Of a stretch of DNA of 64,000 nucleotides, positions 11,201 to 23,364 are shown piece after piece; position 1 is the first letter of the stretch, and every line of letters starts with the position of its first letter. Where the stretch lies: positions 3,906,001-3,970,000 of the forward strand of contig NC_052111.1 in NCBI RefSeq assembly GCF_012273895.1, written 5' to 3'. The notes below the pieces were generated by a model. The model saw only the letters and a list, made by a program, of their open reading frames with translations, ran no database searches and had not been told where the DNA came from. Source of the stretch: Zerene cesonia (taxonomy: Eukaryota > Arthropoda > Insecta > Lepidoptera > Pieridae). The position numbers were made by a program, and so were the translations under genes.

Positions 11201-12522
11201 TAACGTATTGATATACTTTTTATTGCTTTCTGTTTTTTTTATTTCATAATATAATAATAAAAGCAAAATTTTACGATCATGACACTCCATATTATTTGTG
11301 ATAATTTTCTATTGTTTTTTTTTTATTGAAAAGTCTTCCACGCTATTATTTATTAGTTTTTAATTTTTCATGTAGATATAGCAATACTAATTATAGAGAA
11401 TGAATTCGCTCCTTTTATTTTTTCCTAGGTGGCAATAAAATTGCTGTTGATGCTGTTAGTGCACTGGATGTATGCTCTCGGTTGTTTGCTAATATTGTGG
11501 CTACTGTGGCTCTACATTGGAGCGGCCAATCCTGCCGTCAAACCCGGTCGTGCATCTGAATTCCATTTTTTCCATTGGTTGAAGATATCGTTCTTGCATG
11601 CTATCGGGTAATTTATTTTATACTTTGTTGTATTTTTTTTTCAGAATGAATTAAATCTTAACTTAATTTTATATTATACTAGCTGCGCCCCGCATTTTCA
11701 CTCGCGTATGTCCGTATCCCGTAGGAATATCGGGATTAAAGTTGCTTATGTGTTATTCCAGTTATCCAGCTATCTACGTACCAAATTGGATTGTAAACCT
11801 TTTATAAACTTTTTATCTATCTATCTAATCGGTTCTGTAGTTTTTGCGTGAAAGAGTAACAAACATACACATATATACATCCTCACAAACTTTCGCATTT
11901 ATAATATTAGTAGGATGTATTAAGTAATTATAATATTTACTTGGTTTGGTGACATTAGCATTAGGTAGATCGATCATATTTAAGGAGAAATATTAAAAAT
12001 ACCGTCATAAACTTGAAACAATATGATCATTTTATAGTTCTTACGTAATCATATTGTTAAAACTTATTACTGGCTTATAGATCGTCAGGTAATTCGTCAT
12101 CATTAGGTCATAATGAACATTGTTAATAGTAAAACTCAACATATTACGTGTTAGGTTACTAGAAACAAAAAACATCTCTCAGCTATATTAATAATCACGA
12201 CTTTACTTATTTAAACGTAATTCATATTCTAACGATAAAAACCAATTTTGCACTGTAAACTGCTAAAATAACTAGAAAATAATTATTAAGATGTTTCTCC
12301 TTGCCTTTTTCCAACGTGTAAAACTTGATGTTCAAATAATATTGTATGTGCTTTAATAGGAAACGCCCATTGGAATATGAGCAACTGGTCGTCACTCCAG
12401 TGCATGCTGACGTTTCTATGGAACAAGAAAGACTGAATGACGATAATGAAGACTTCGCCTCTCGTAGACGTTACCATCAGTCCACGTCTCTCCAGACACA
12501 TCTTGTTAGTGTTGATAGTTAA
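8270..12522 (+). CDS. SLC12A8: SLC12A8-like cation-chloride cotransporter family protein, left-arm copy
   Basis: There are eleven coding exons with GT-AG introns: 8270-8458, 8532-8712, 8788-8933, 9235-9463, 9659-9860, 9948-10182, 10255-10448, 10774-10873, 11049-11189, 11429-11607 and 12360-12522. They total 1959 nt, a continuous 652-residue frame. Residues 1-63 are a polar cytoplasmic N-terminus. Exon 2 carries the SLC12 signature around the first membrane helix (FGTWDGVFTSCLINIFGVIV). Exons 3-7 encode further hydrophobic helices, including ERCRIESGGVYFLL, FFPTITGILAGINMSGDLRN and SSCLGAMYGTPRVLQSISNE. Exon 10 holds the last hydrophobic pair, and a short acidic cytosolic tail ends in LVSVDS. 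The short C-terminus and motif set point to SLC12A8 (CCC9) over NKCC/KCC. Family substrate is debated (polyamine or nicotinamide mononucleotide transport reported in vertebrates). The start at 8270 has a good context (cacaATGg); upstream frame extension lacks an ATG. A poly(A) signal AATAAA lies at 12528-12533. A Helitron sits in intron 10. Confidence 0.9.
11689..11915 (-). mobile_element. Helitron-like element in intron 10 of the left SLC12A8-like gene
   Basis: Read on the minus strand it begins TCCTACTAATATTATAAATG and ends CAGCTAG before a T, with a GC-rich subterminal segment. It matches the consensus seen at 21509-21903, 33827-34022 and their mirrors. The left copy has a short internal duplication (ctatctatctaatcgg region) that makes it about 20 bp longer than the right-arm orthologue at 56422-56627. 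It lies within an intron and does not disturb splicing signals. Confidence 0.75.
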
Positions 12523-14288
12523 ATATAAATAAACACTGTGTATTCAATTAGAATTAAGTATATGATGATGACGCGCATTAAACTAAAATTGTGATAAAAC
12601 ATTGTGAATTGAAATGTATAGGAAATGCGTGAAAATAAGTTACAACGATTCATTAGGATTTAAAAAAAATGCTAAAATATAATAACGCATATGTATCTAC
12701 TTACCCTGCTTTGCATTCCATTCATGAAAGTAAACAATTCTATAGTATAAAGCTGAATCTAATCTGATGTATCTAATTTCCTATATCTATTTAATTCGTA
12801 ATCGGAACTGATTATATTTGTATAAGCAATTACTATGAAGGGCTGTTGCCAAATAATTCAGTAAATGAATAGTTCTTTTTTCATTCGAGTATTGGATATA
12901 AGCTTTCTACGATATCATGTACAAACTATATGCTATATCATAGAATGTTCATTTTCAAATCTATGATATAGCATTGGGGGTTTGTGAATACCTCTTCAAA
13001 GGATCGTTCCATTGTGATTATCGTGTAGGTGTTTCTCTTTCTCTGTTTTCTCTCTACTGTTGAGTATTGAAACCAATATTTTTATTGTTATTGTAATAAC
13101 ATTCAAAATGCTTAGTAATTTTGTTTTAATACTTAACTAGCTGCTTGCCCCAGCTCTACCCGAGTAGATTTTTTTATATCAATAAAAAAATAACAGTTAT
13201 CCTAATCCAAGCCTAAATGATAAATCAAATGAACCATTTAAATCTACGCCATAATATCATTTGACCACCATTTATCAGTTGACTTGAGTTGTAAGTGCGT
13301 TTTCGATTGAATACGCACTCTTCATGCATTTCATTCAATATCTGTATTTTTATAATTGGGTCGATAAGCCAACGGTCTCGGCCGGCTCTATTGTTACGTA
13401 GGGCTGCACACATGGGTACATATCACGGTACAAGAATATCGAATAAGAATACACGATTAACTAAAAATTATTGAATACTGAAAAAAAGTGAATTAAAAAA
13501 AATAAAAAGACTCAAATGACTATGATGCTTGAAGAATAACTTATTTATATAAATGTGATTGCCCGTATATTAACTTAGCATGGTTTTAATCGTAAAAATA
13601 AATGTTAAGAGGTGTCTTTGTGATTTTTTCTACCGTATCAAACTTTTATGTTTTCAAATGAGCGCATTACATTTTGAAGCATGTACATTTTTCTGTATTT
13701 TTTACTTCAGTGGATTATATATTGTAACCATTATAAAATACGCTCTTAGCTTATGTAGCCTCCTTAAGACATTTATTGTGTTATTCTATTTGTGATCTCG
13801 AGCTCTATTCAAATCCAACAATGGACTGATCACACGGCGTTAAAAATATTGAAACTTCACCTTTAGTTGTACTATCCATATTTTAAAATCGATTTTAATT
13901 AAATACTTACCTATTTTGCTAATTGTATGCATAGTACATAAAAGCCATTACGTACCTACATAGTCTGTACCATTTTATATACATATTTATATACTGTGCA
14001 TATAAAATCTTTTTGTAAAGACTAAGGTACAAGATGTGTGTAGGTAGGTACGTAATGTTTATTATGCATGCTAGGTATAAACTTTACAATGTAATAATTT
14101 ATTGTCTTATATTTTTAATTATTTAGGAAAGCTTGTAAATATTATACTCAATTTTACTATTTTTATAACATTATTAAATTAATAGAAACAGGTTGCTTTT
14201 CATTTCATTCTAAATCATACAACGGTCACGAAACACAATACACAGTTAAATAGAAAATAATATTGTTTATTGGTAAGGGAAGTAGGTA
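12523..14288. other. Intergenic region between SLC12A8 and SMNDC1, left part
   Basis: After the SLC12A8 poly(A) signal there is no further gene. Position 12739-12756 is the 5' stub of a Helitron-like element whose remainder, plus flanking DNA, is absent here but present in the right arm (55469-55591). At 13138-13165 there is a 3' Helitron fragment (ctagctgcttgccccagctc). The open frame at about 13580-13795 is AT-rich, with no recognisable features. Confidence 0.5.
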
Positions 14289-15438
14289 CTCAAATTTCGA
14301 CGGACCGAAGGACGTTTTTTAAAAAGACAAGATTTTATTTAAACGTCTTTAATAAGTGCTNNNNNNNNNNNNNNNNNNNNNNNNNNNNNNNNNNNNNNNN
14401 NNNNNNNNNNNNNNNNNNNNNNNNNNNNNNNNNNNNNNNNNNNNNNNNNNNNNNNNNNNNNNNNNNNNNNNNNNNNNNNNNNNNNNNNNNNNNNNNNNNN
14501 NNNNNNNNNNNNNNNNNNNNNNNNNNNNNNNNNNNNNNNNNNNNNNNNNNNNNNNNNNNNNNNNNNNNNNNNNNNNNNNNNNNNNNNNNNNNNNNNNNNN
14601 NNNNNNNNNNNNNNNNNNNNNNNNNNNNNNNNNNNNNNNNNNNNNNNNNNNNNNNNNNNNNNNNNNNNNNNNNNNNNNNNNNNNNNNNNNNNNNNNNNNN
14701 NNNNNNNNNNNNNNNNNNNNNNNNNNNNNNNNNNNNNNNNNNNNNNNNNNNNNNNNNNNNNNNNNNNNNNNNNNNNNNNNNNNNNNNNNNNNNNNNNNNN
14801 NNNNNNNNNNNNNNNNNNNNNNNNNNNNNNNNNNNNNNNNNNNNNNNNNNNNNNNNNNNNNNNNNNNNNNNNNNNNNNNNNNNNNNNNNNNNNNNNNNNN
14901 NNNNNNNNNNNNNNNNNNNNNNNNNNNNNNNNNNNNNNNNNNNNNNNNNNNNNNNNNNNNNNNNNNNNNNNNNNNNNNNNNNNNNNNNNNNNNNNNNNNN
15001 NNNNNNNNNNNNNNNNNNNNNNNNNNNNNNNNNNNNNNNNNNNNNNNNNNNNNNNNNNNNNNNNNNNNNNNNNNNNNNNNNNNNNNNNNNNNNNNNNNNN
15101 NNNNNNNNNNNNNNNNNNNNNNNNNNNNNNNNNNNNNNNNNNNNNNNNNNNNNNNNNNNNNNNNNNNNNNNNNNNNNNNNNNNNNNNNNNNNNNNNNNNN
15201 NNNNNNNNNNNNNNNNNNNNNNNNNNNNNNNNNNNNNNNNNNNNNNNNNNNNNNNNNNNNNNNNNNNNNNNNNNNNNNNNNNNNNNNNNNNNNNNNNNNN
15301 NNNNNNNNNNNNNNNNNNNNNNNNNNNNNNNNNNNNNNNNNNNNNNNNNNNNNNNNNNNNGGGTGGTCCTAGTTATGCCGCGTTAACAAATACGACATCA
15401 CTAGCATGTACTGCGGGTGGCCCCGATATAACTAGGTA
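14283..15438. mobile_element. Arm-specific transposon insertion, mostly hidden by an assembly gap
   Basis: The duplicated hexamer TAGGTA flanks the insert (14283-14288 and 15433-15438). The right arm has the single empty site at 53889-53894 with uninterrupted flanks. The visible left end is 72 bp starting ctcaaatttcgacggaccg. The visible right end is 72 bp starting gggtggtcctagttatgcc and ending ggccccgatataac. The body is the 1000-N gap, so the true length is unknown. Terminal inverted repeats and TG...CA ends are not evident, so the class is undetermined. Confidence 0.7.
14361..15360. other. Assembly gap of exactly 1000 N
   Basis: A run of exactly 1000 undetermined bases, the same length as the central gap, so it is almost certainly a placeholder of arbitrary size. 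It falls inside the arm-specific insertion and probably marks an unresolved repeat. Confidence 0.98.
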
Positions 15439-16939
15439 AATACTATAATTATTTGTTTCTCTTCATTTTAATTTATATTATAAGGGCTATCTGTGTAAAC
15501 AATACCAGTTATCTCGCCAGTGGAAGCCAACTCTCAAGTGCTCGACCGAAGGTTAGTATATTATACTGTTATGTGTGCTCGACGTTGGATGCAGTTTGTG
15601 CCACAACACGAATTTCTTGTTGTGGCTCATTTATTGTAAACACACAAGCGTTTGGAGCTTTTTTTTTCGCTCAAGGGGCTTTTTGGGTCTTTGAGTTATA
15701 TGTATATATTGTCATCTTACGGATTTTTTTGCTAACTTGTCACAATTAGCGCCATCTGAATTTCGTATTCCCTAACTAATTATATTTTAAATACCTACTC
15801 TTCCCTTTATTTTATGTTTGTTTTTTCTTTTGTACTATATATCCCGTAGTTTCGCTATTGCTCGCGTATAAGCTAAATAAATTGTTAATCCCTTACTCGT
15901 TCTCCTCCACGGTTGGGTAAAACGAGCTTTCTTCTGCTGGTGGGAGACTTGCGGCTAGAGATTTTGCCTCAGATTTCGTAGCCGTTTTCTAGTATTTTAA
16001 TAAGGTCTCGTCAAGTTGCTTACGAAATATTCAAAATTATGCTATAATAAATACAGACAAAATTTTTATCATTCCTCATATTATAATCATATTTTAAATA
16101 AGTTAGTTTTAGAAGTTAAGCGTCGCTACGGTATATCGAATGACGTGCCTCGTAATCGGTTTATTTTATTCTTTAAAAAGTTCTCATTTATGCTATAGAT
16201 ATAACAATAAAATTACAAGTTTTAGTGTGTATCATTAGGCAATAGATACCGAAATGTGAAAAGAACAACCAACTCAAGGAATAACAAATATATATTAAAT
16301 TTAAAATACACTATACAGTAACAGATGAAAATATTAAAAAAAAAAACAAGAAAAACTCATAACAGAGAACTAATGAAAATGATTTATCACCCCGACTGTA
16401 TTTAGTTCACCGTCAAATAGAATAAGTCTCTCAGTGAAGTTGCAGCTTTCTGATGGTGAAAGTATTTCTGAAATCGGTCCAGCACTTTTTGCGTGAAAAC
16501 GTTGCCAACATATAAAAATTCAAAAGATTCCTCTTTATAATATAAGTGTAGATGTGGATTACATTTTCAAAAAAAATTTTTCTGTAACTTGTGGTCTGAA
16601 CCATAGATTATGTGTCAAACGTACTTGACATTTGACACATGTTTCTATAGTTATTGGTTTAATTACATGGCTCGTCCAAAAAGCAGCAATTTTGTTTGTG
16701 ATATTAATTGATAACATTAAAATATTCCTCAATTGCTAAGACGCTACACTAATTTACTAAAAAATAAGTGAATGTTTGTGTGTTATTTGTATATTCAATT
16801 TCAAAAGTAATATTTAGTAGGTACATGTGTTCACTGAGGTATAAAACAGTAGCTTCATATTTTTTATGTGTGAATTTGGATTTTAATAGCATGTGGATTG
16901 GAGTCGATTTATAAATAATTTTAAACGTAAAATTTGACA
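15439..16939. other. Intergenic DNA and the upstream region of SMNDC1, left arm
   Basis: No gene was recognised; short AT-rich open frames at 15453-15749 and 16016-16198 lack protein-like features. About 16430-16553 is an old Helitron-like remnant (tttttgcgtgaaaacgtt, cctctttataatataagtg). An inverted repeat at 16610-16640 lies about 300 bp before the SMNDC1 start codon and may belong to its promoter. Confidence 0.5.
16610..16640. promoter_or_regulatory. Inverted repeat ATGTGTCAAA/TTTGACACAT upstream of SMNDC1
   Basis: Perfect 10-bp arms (16610-16619 and 16631-16640) are separated by 11 bp that contain one more TGACA. The same structure is kept in the right arm at 52687-52717. TGACA/TGTCA motifs also cluster upstream of the SLC12A8-like gene, so a shared promoter element is plausible but unproven. 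Confidence 0.4.
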
Positions 16940-18009
16940 ATGGCAGATGACCTAAGAAACTATAAGTTGCAGTTGCAGCAGGTAAAGTTATTGTTAATGA
17001 TTGTCATTTTCCTATTAATCACATTAAATCAATGTTGTTTCAAATAATATTTTAGGTAGAAGCTGCTTTATTGACTGATCCAGAAAACGAAGAACTTTTG
17101 AAACTTAAGACGGATTTGGAAGAAGTAATTGAGTTGACTCAAGATCTAATAAAAACTCAAGAGGGTGAATCCAATGTCAGTGTTCATAGTTCTAGTAATA
17201 ATGATGATGTTACAGCTTCCCTGCTGGCTGCGGAGAGTGGTGAAGCGGCACCAGTGCAAAAGTGGCATATTGGGGAGAAGTGTCTTGCTAAATGGAAAGC
17301 AGATGGCATGTAAGTTCTCAATTGTATTATAATAATAATAAAATCATATGTATAATTCTTGTATTAATCTGCATATATTATTATTTTTAAGATATAATGC
17401 ACTCTCAATGATGGATACAATTATAATATTTGAATATATTTTGGTTGTAGGTTCTATGAAGCCACAATTGAAGAGATTGGTGAGAATAGTCTAAAAGTCA
17501 AATTTAATGGATACACAACCTTGGAGCCTGTGTCTACTATGGATGTTAAATCTTTAGGTTCGGGAGTGAAAAGACCATTAAGTGGTGATGAAGGAAAGTA
17601 AGTGTAAAACCTGTTCAAATTATTTAGACTTTTGGTTGTTTGTCAAAATATTTATAATTTCTCCGTCTATTGGATCTTTCTAGTCACATTGTAGTATAAA
17701 CTATTATAGAAAAAGTAATGGAATACCATTTCTTTCAGGCAAGGTAAAGGATATAATAGAGAATATTTGAAAAAGAAGAAACAGAAGAAACAACAGAGAT
17801 TTAAACAAATAGAAGAAGAAAGAGAGAGTGAAAAGAATAAATGGCTTTCGTTTCATTCAAAAGCATCTAAAAAACCAGGTATTAGAAGTAAAAGTATATT
17901 TGCATCCCCTGATAATTTGGAGGGCAGGGTTGGAATTGGAACATGTGGTATATCTGGGAGGCCTATGACGGAGTATACACCTGGAGAAAAGTGGAAAAAG
18001 GGTGGATAA
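16940..18009 (+). CDS. SMNDC1: Survival motor neuron domain-containing protein 1 / splicing factor SPF30, left-arm copy
   Basis: There are four coding exons: 16940-16981, 17056-17309, 17451-17597 and 17739-18009. The 714 nt encode 237 residues, essentially the length of human SPF30 (238 from memory). The N-terminal helix (MADDLRNYKLQLQQVEAAL) and the EEVIELTQDLI segment match the family. Residues about 83-133 form the Tudor domain that reads symmetric dimethylarginine. The aromatic-cage positions appear as W94, Y101, F117 and Y120. A Lys-rich coiled region (about 155-185) follows, and then the family C-terminal motif SIFASPDNLEGRVGIGTCGI. The protein acts in the nucleus, in assembly of the U4/U6.U5 tri-snRNP into the spliceosome. 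The start is gacaATGg. AATAAA at 18067-18072 is the probable poly(A) signal. The SLC12A8-like gene lies upstream on the same strand; no operon-like link is implied. Confidence 0.95.
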
Positions 18010-21000
18010 CTTACTAATATAAGTTTTAGTTTAAATTCTGTACTGTCTTTGTCACACAATAGACTCAATAAATTCTTTATATACAAAAATTTTATCCTTT
18101 GCTCCATTATGTATCATGATATCATCCTATTGTATAATTCAAATAAAACAATTAACTTAATCTAGATTGAATAACTTGAAAGTTGATGTTATTTTTTAAC
18201 AGTTTTGACATTTCTGATTCAAACATTATTAGACCATTTATTATTAATACCTAACATCTAATTACAATATTCATCTGTCTGTTCTGGCTAATCAAACAGC
18301 TGGAGCGATTTTGAACTTTGCGCAAATAGCTGATGGCTGCTATAGCTGATACAAAATAAATTGAGCTACTTTTTATTCAAATATTATTTTAATACATTTG
18401 GATTTAAAATAAAAACTCCGCGATGAGCTGTGGGGCGCAGTTAGTACAAGATAAACATTTGAATTCCAAATAAAGGGTTTTAAATAATATTATACCATTA
18501 CTTGAATCTGTAACATAGAAATTTTAATTTAACTTCAACCAATTTCAACAATCTTACAAAGGTAACCCTACGACAGGCTTATAAGTAAAAGAAGCGTCCT
18601 CTAGTTTAGACTGGATTTTCCATCCAAACCCTGTATTTATTATACTAATCTTTGTTCCTTACTCTTTAACTATCTAATTCTCACTTTTTTCGTAGTGCGT
18701 AATGAACTTTGTAATATTCTATTGCTTGCCATTAATGGCACGGATGCCATTTGGTTCACCATCCTTGCCCTATGGTTTTGATTTAGTTCTACTAAACACA
18801 ACAAAGATGGCATTAAATCAGATTATTATTTTTAACGCCTGAGCTACGCCTGAGTTATAGTGTATCTCGCCTTCGTAATCCGGAATTTTTGGTTAAGGTA
18901 ATTTTTTACACATCATTTTTGTTTATTTATTTATTCTTCATAGTACATATATACCATTAATTACAAAAATAAATAATAAATTATCAATATAAAGAAGACC
19001 ATGCCGGCACATATTTTGTACTAAAAAGCGGTCTTTACATCGTTGTTGAAATAAAATTATCATCATGAGTATTTTTTCTAGTTAGGATTTAGACTTAAGA
19101 CGATTGCGAAGAATTATTAGTAACTAATGATCCGATCGGGCTTCACTCATGGTAGGTTTTATCTCTTCATAAGCAGAAGAAAGATGTTAAAAAAAAATGC
19201 CGAATTGGTCGAGCCGAGCTAAACGTGAATTCATTATAAACTAAATAAGAATGATGAATAGTGTAAGGATATCAATTAAAAATCATTTAATTATTTTTAA
19301 CATCAAATTTAACCGCTTTCAAATTTACACATGGAGGGCGCCAGTTTTTAAATAAAAAAAGAATGCTTACAATCCGTTCACCCGTCGGAAGTTCTGAGGC
19401 AAAAAAAAAGCGTGTAAAAAGACAGTCGGATTGAGAACCTCATCCTTTTTCTAGATGGATTGATAATTCGTATCTTCAATTTTTTTCCGTCGTGGTAATT
19501 ATAGAAGACAGCAGGACAAAGCAATGGTGGATCAGAAGTAACGACCTCATACTTCGTGGGTTCGATTTGGGACAAACCTGCAGGAAATAAATTGATTTTT
19601 CAATTTATCTGCACATCCCTATGATGCTTATAATTATGGTGATTTACAGAAAAAGCGTTTCTTTTTCAGTGGACATAAAAAAGTCCCGTTTCTTCAATGC
19701 AGTAAATCAGTTATTAATTAGTGTAGTGGTGTGTGTAGTAATGAATGTATTATATTACACACTATGGATAAGTAACACATTGGATACCATCTTAATTTAC
19801 GAAGAAGGTATACTGACTACGACTGTTATATATTCTTATTCCTATGTGTTTTGTGGGATTATTTATTCTAATAACAAAAATTTACAATTGTCTATTATTA
19901 ATTTAACTCAAAAGACGCTCGTTTGAAAATGCTATTACCAAATGTTTATTTTAAGTTTTATACTATTTATGTAATAAGTGACATTCATAAATTATGGAAA
20001 ATTATAAAAATTTTAAGTGTAACATTCAAAATAGTGACATTATTTTCAACTTTGCGATCAAAATTTGGAAAACAGATTCCAGATACATTGTTCTTACATA
20101 TTATTATATTTAAACGAATGGAGGGATTCAATTAACTTTAGATTTTATTTTGTGTTTCACGTCCTTCCGTATAAGGAAAATCCCATCGGAATGAGGTGTT
20201 CCCCGCGGTTAAAATTATTCTATATTAGGTACTCTGACCCTTCACTAGATATCTCTGTACATAAAACTCATATCATGAAGTTTCTCCATTACGAAATTGA
20301 AAACAGGACAAATAAAACAATACTTTAGTTTTTATTACATGTATTAGTAAGGGTGCGCGCAGCTCGAGAATCTGTCCGTACGCTTAGTGGACGTAGCACA
20401 CGACAATTTATTATATGTGGTGCCATAATCTTTAAAATGTTTAAATTATTCTTTAAAATTGTATGTTATGTATCCGTAGTCCTTTTATTCCAAGTCTCCT
20501 GTTATATTAAACGACTTTCTTCCGCCTGTCGCTTCGTTTCTAGTTATATCCTTTTAAAATAAATTGAGAAATAAATTTAAAATTACATTAACATGTCTAT
20601 GTTACTGAGCATAAACACTACGCCAATTCAACTTAACTAGATAATATAATTGATGAGACCAAATTCGCACAAACAAGGCTGAAACTCGGACCAACGGCAT
20701 TTTTCAGAGCAAAGTGGCAAATGTTAGTGAGATTCAAATCCGACTCTGAGGTTAATTATATTGTTTTAAAAACATGCCTCTTAGACTTGCTTTACAGCGT
20801 TGCTCTATATTTCGCATCTCTTTCCAATATTAGGTTATATTGTGATGATCATTTTTTAATTTCTATTGGACTTTTTATTAAAACGAAGAAGGTTCTCAAT
20901 TCGACTATTATTTATTATTTTTCGTTTTATTACTTGATTAATGTAGATTTTCAACCAATTTGCATAATTCTTTTGGTGTATAAAAGGTCACAGTTGCTTA

Positions 21001-21508
21001 TTTTCATTAGGGATTGTTTTTGATTTCAAGTAAAATATGCGATTTAATCAATCGTAAATGTGCGTATTTGACGTACGTACTATAAAAAAAAGTATGTGTA
21101 CGCCTACTGCGGATAATAGGAGTTACCCATTGTCTCTCATTACCCTAATACAATTCTTAATAAAAATAAGATTATACGATAATTATTTGAATAATTATAC
21201 CTTTAATTGTTTCTCAAACCTAATCTCAAAACACAAATCATGATGTTTGAGTGACAACCGTGATTGCCGATCGTTTTTCCTCTACCAATGGTAATGATAA
21301 ATAATAATCATTGCAATATATATTAATGACATAAGTGTTAATTAATTATTTGTTACAATAGTTGAGTTTACAACGAGCTTAAAGAATATTTCTTAAAAAA
21401 AGAAATCTTTATACATAAAATATGCATATGTACAAATTTTTATTCAAAGAAGTAGTTCAATAAGTAAGCCCCGCAAAAACAAAAAAATAATCTTTATATT
21501 ATTTATGA
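18010..21508. other. Intergenic region downstream of SMNDC1, left arm
   Basis: No gene was recognised. About 18240-18446 looks like a very old Helitron relic (gcgatgagctgtggggcgca near its end). A SINE fragment lies at 19520-19618. The several open frames between 19378 and 21243 are AT-rich, change length between the arms and have no domains, so they are treated as non-coding. In the right arm this region is interrupted by a retroposon (49184-49540). Confidence 0.5.
19520..19618 (+). mobile_element. Fragment of a tRNA-derived SINE
   Basis: An A-box-like tggatcagaag and a B-box-like gggttcgatttggg are followed by aaataaattgatttttcaat. That last phrase is also present (as complement) in the SINE at 61503-61816. 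The fragment stops soon after tttatctgcaca, so it is truncated. The same fragment is kept in the right arm at about 49705-49800. Confidence 0.6.
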
Positions 21509-21903
21509 CTAGCTACGCCCCGCGGTTTCAAGTAAGTCCTTATCCCGTAGGAATATCGGGATAAAAATTGCCTATATGTTATTCCAGTTGTCCAACTATC
21601 TACGTACCAAATTTCATTGCAATCGGTTCAGTAGTTTTTGCGTGTAAGAGCAACAAACGCGCACACGTCCTTACAAACTTCGCATTTATAATATTAGTAG
21701 GACTAGCTGCGCCTCGCGGTTTCATCCGCGTAAGTCCGTATCCCGTAGGAATATCGGAATAAAAAGTTGCCTATATGTTACTCCAGTTGTCCAGCTGTCT
21801 ACGTACCAAATTTCATTGGAATCGGTTCAGTAGTTTTTTGCGTGAAAGAGCAACAAACACACACACATCCTTACAAACTTTCGCATTTATAATATTAGTA
21901 GGA
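21509..21903 (-). mobile_element. Two abutting Helitron-like elements, head to tail
   Basis: There are two copies of the same family on the minus strand, 21509-21702 and 21703-21903. Each begins TCCTACTAATATTATAAATG and ends with CTAG, with the phrases cgatattcctacgggata and tttggtacgtagatag between. They touch with no spacer, the CTAG end of one directly joined to the TC start of the next. The right-arm pair is 47045-47437. Confidence 0.8.
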
Positions 21904-22959
21904 TTAGTAGGATATTATTCATAACCGTAATTTATAATCATAATATTAATGAAGATTGAACATAGATTTCATAGTTTCTGATTTAACTTTCGATTAGATA
22001 CGAAAAAGTTTAAAACAGTCTTGTCTTGTACATTGCTTACAAGGTCTTAAACTGTTTACTAGGGAACTGAGGATGAATTTCTTATTTTGTCCAAAGTTTT
22101 TTAATGACTAAACGCATTGGAATGTACCTACCTGTGTAAGTTGTATTTCTGATTTAATGTTTTTTGATCTTAATTTCCCTTTTTTTGAGGAATGAGTACA
22201 TACATTTTATTTTAACTGTTTTAGCTCAATTGGACCAGCTTTATGATCATGTCGGCCATGTCATATCGATACTTCTTTTATTAATTGCGTAGAAATCGAT
22301 CCAAGGTCGCTGTTGAAAATTTTAATTGGGGCTAACCAGATACCACAGTGTTACTGATAAAGGGAAAATTATAGACGTTACATTTTTCTTTAAACGTGTT
22401 AAGATTTTAAACAAATAGATGCACTCTGATTTTTAAGTATTATTTATATAGGTATATTGTGCAACACAATACTTACATATTCTATACACTTGAAATATTT
22501 TGCATAAAATCTTTTTTGAATTATCTTTGCCTTCTTGAATCACAAGTTTACTTTTTTAATAATGGTAAAAAACCATTATTTTGAATTTATAAAGCACTCT
22601 GTATCAGCTTCAATTTATTTATCATCTACATATATTTTTTCTAATGTTTCTCATTTAATTTACAAAAAATCACAAAGTCCTCAAGAATAAAAAACATCAT
22701 AATCGTATTTAATATATTACCTAAAATTTATCAATTCGTATAATAGTATTAAAAAAACTAATTAAATAATTTACAACATTTCCAAAACTTTAATTAAATA
22801 TAGAGCAACAAGACTGAAAATAAGAAGACGCAGCGAGAACGGATATTAAGTCGTTCGTTGTAAAACGATTTTGGCAATCTTAAGAGCAAAACGATTTAAA
22901 AGTATTTATGTAATGGCAATAACTTATCAAATGGCTAATTACGTCCGCGAAACCACCTG
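21904..22959. other. AT-rich region upstream of the GC-rich promoter, left arm
   Basis: No gene or clear repeat was recognised. It is well conserved with the right arm (about 45990-47040) and probably holds distal upstream sequence of the signal-peptide gene. Confidence 0.45.
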
Positions 22960-23364
22960 TCCGCTATCATCACTGTACATAGGCCTCCGCATATACTTCC
23001 GCGCGTCTTAAGCGCGGTCCCTCCCCCGCTGCGCTATTGGCTGTGGGGCCGGAGTGCGCGCGCAGTGGCCCTCCTCGCAGCCGGGTGTGAGACGACGGGA
23101 CTCCGTGGGAGCCGGTCGTGGCCGCAATGTGGACTCGCGGACAGTGCCGCCGCGACCACGCCGTCACGTTCTCGTCACTCAACCTGCACTCCGGTGTCTC
23201 TTCCGTGCAAACTAAACTCTACGACACTCGATAACAACTTCAAACTTTACCAACTTTACATATACGAGCTTAAACGTTTTAAAGCACGATAGAGATTTGT
23301 ATTTAGATGCTTAGTGATCATAATTATTGGTAGTTAGATTAAGATTATTAGTTGGTGATGTGCG
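22960..23364 (+). promoter_or_regulatory. GC-rich promoter and 5' untranslated region of the signal-peptide gene, left copy
   Basis: A sharp GC/CpG-rich block (about 22975-23200) directly precedes the signal-peptide exon on the same strand. It contains an inverted CCAAT motif (attggct at about 23035) and GC-box-like stretches. A 35-codon upstream frame (ATG at 23127, stop at 23232) lies between it and the main start and may dampen translation. The transcription start cannot be placed exactly. The mirror block at 45576-45980 is nearly identical. Confidence 0.6.

Noticed and set aside
14270..15439. Long open frame of about 389 codons
   Set aside because: It consists almost entirely of undetermined bases from the 1000-N gap; the real flanks hold only short non-protein-like sequence.
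17853..18107. Minus-strand frame over the last SMNDC1 exon
   Set aside because: It is a shadow frame antisense to a well-supported exon.
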